DNA of 15,872 nucleotides from positions 1 through 15,872 of the forward strand of contig CAJJTI010000033.1 of assembly GCA_905194705.1 (NCBI GenBank). Direction: 5' to 3'. The notes under the pieces are model-generated. The model was not told the DNA's origin and made no database searches. It saw only the letters and a list, made by a program, of their open reading frames with translations. The position numbers and the translations under genes are program-made. The DNA is from an uncultured Solobacterium sp. (GTDB lineage: Bacteria; Bacillota_I; Bacilli_A; Erysipelotrichales; Erysipelotrichaceae). This document shows positions 15,824 through 15,872 of the stretch, piece by piece (position 1 is the first letter of the stretch; every line of letters starts with the position of its first letter).

Positions 15824-15872
15824 TTAAATTATTGCGTGGTTTTAAACAAAGGTTGTTTAAATTATTGCGTGG
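15824..15872. repeat. Direct repeat pair after rho, cut by the window end
   Basis: The 16-base unit TTAAATTATTGCGTGG occurs at 15824-15839 and 15857-15872, a spacing of 33 bases. The second copy ends exactly at the window edge, so further copies may follow. The first copy starts 13 bases after the rho stop codon. I see no coding role. Confidence 0.85.
15841..15861. repeat. Perfect 9-bp inverted repeat with 3-base loop
   Basis: TTTAAACAA (15841-15849), loop AGG, then TTGTTTAAA (15853-15861). It lies between the two direct repeats and overlaps the start of the second. The stem is AT-rich and is not followed by a T-run on the plus strand, so it is a poor intrinsic terminator. A protein-binding site or a regulatory RNA hairpin for the next gene are alternatives. 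Confidence 0.7.

Noticed and set aside
15824..15872. Possible start of a CRISPR array (16-base repeats, 33-base spacing)
   Set aside because: Only two copies are visible, the interval is itself a hairpin and partly overlaps the repeat, and no cas genes lie in the window. The repeat is also short for CRISPR.

Overview
The window is AT-rich. Its gene content suggests a low-GC Gram-positive bacterium (Bacillota), perhaps of the Erysipelotrichia type. That assignment is an inference from protein style, AGGAGG-type ribosome binding sites and codon use; the window holds no rRNA or other marker that would settle it. Every large reading frame is intact, and I see no IS element, tRNA, rRNA or convincing CRISPR array.

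Layout. (A) 163-1613, minus strand: a two-gene HipBA-like toxin-antitoxin module. It consists of an XRE-type HTH protein with a long C-terminal extension and a compact HipA/CtkA-like kinase. The module has its own promoter with a perfect 20-bp palindrome between -35 and -10, and its own terminator. (B) 1615-8148, minus strand: a tightly packed operon with an ADP-ribose-pyrophosphatase-type Nudix hydrolase first, followed by three tandem paralogous S9 serine peptidases of about 660 residues each, ending in a hairpin terminator. (C) 8250-11771, minus strand: two half-size ABC exporters that look like an asymmetric heterodimeric multidrug exporter (BmrCD/LmrCD type). The first subunit has lost the catalytic Glu and the H-loop His. 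(D) 11777-11810: a very short divergent intergenic region with overlapping promoter-like elements. (E) 11828-15810, plus strand: a DNPH1/Rcl-like deoxynucleotide N-glycosidase, a MATE efflux transporter, a UPF0158-GNAT two-domain protein and transcription terminator Rho, closely spaced enough to be one transcript. (F) 15811-15872: direct and inverted repeats downstream of rho, cut off by the window end.

How the parts may work together. Regions C and E are divergent and both encode efflux pumps (ABC heterodimer and MATE), so shared control is plausible. The DNPH1-like enzyme and the Nudix hydrolase are both nucleotide-sanitation or salvage enzymes. The three S9 peptidases have no signal peptide and are probably cytoplasmic peptide-degrading enzymes with different substrate pockets. 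I found no wholly new system. The items most worth following up are the two-gene HipBA variant, the triplicated peptidase operon, the DNPH1-MATE pair, the UPF0158-GNAT fusion and the odd start region of rho.
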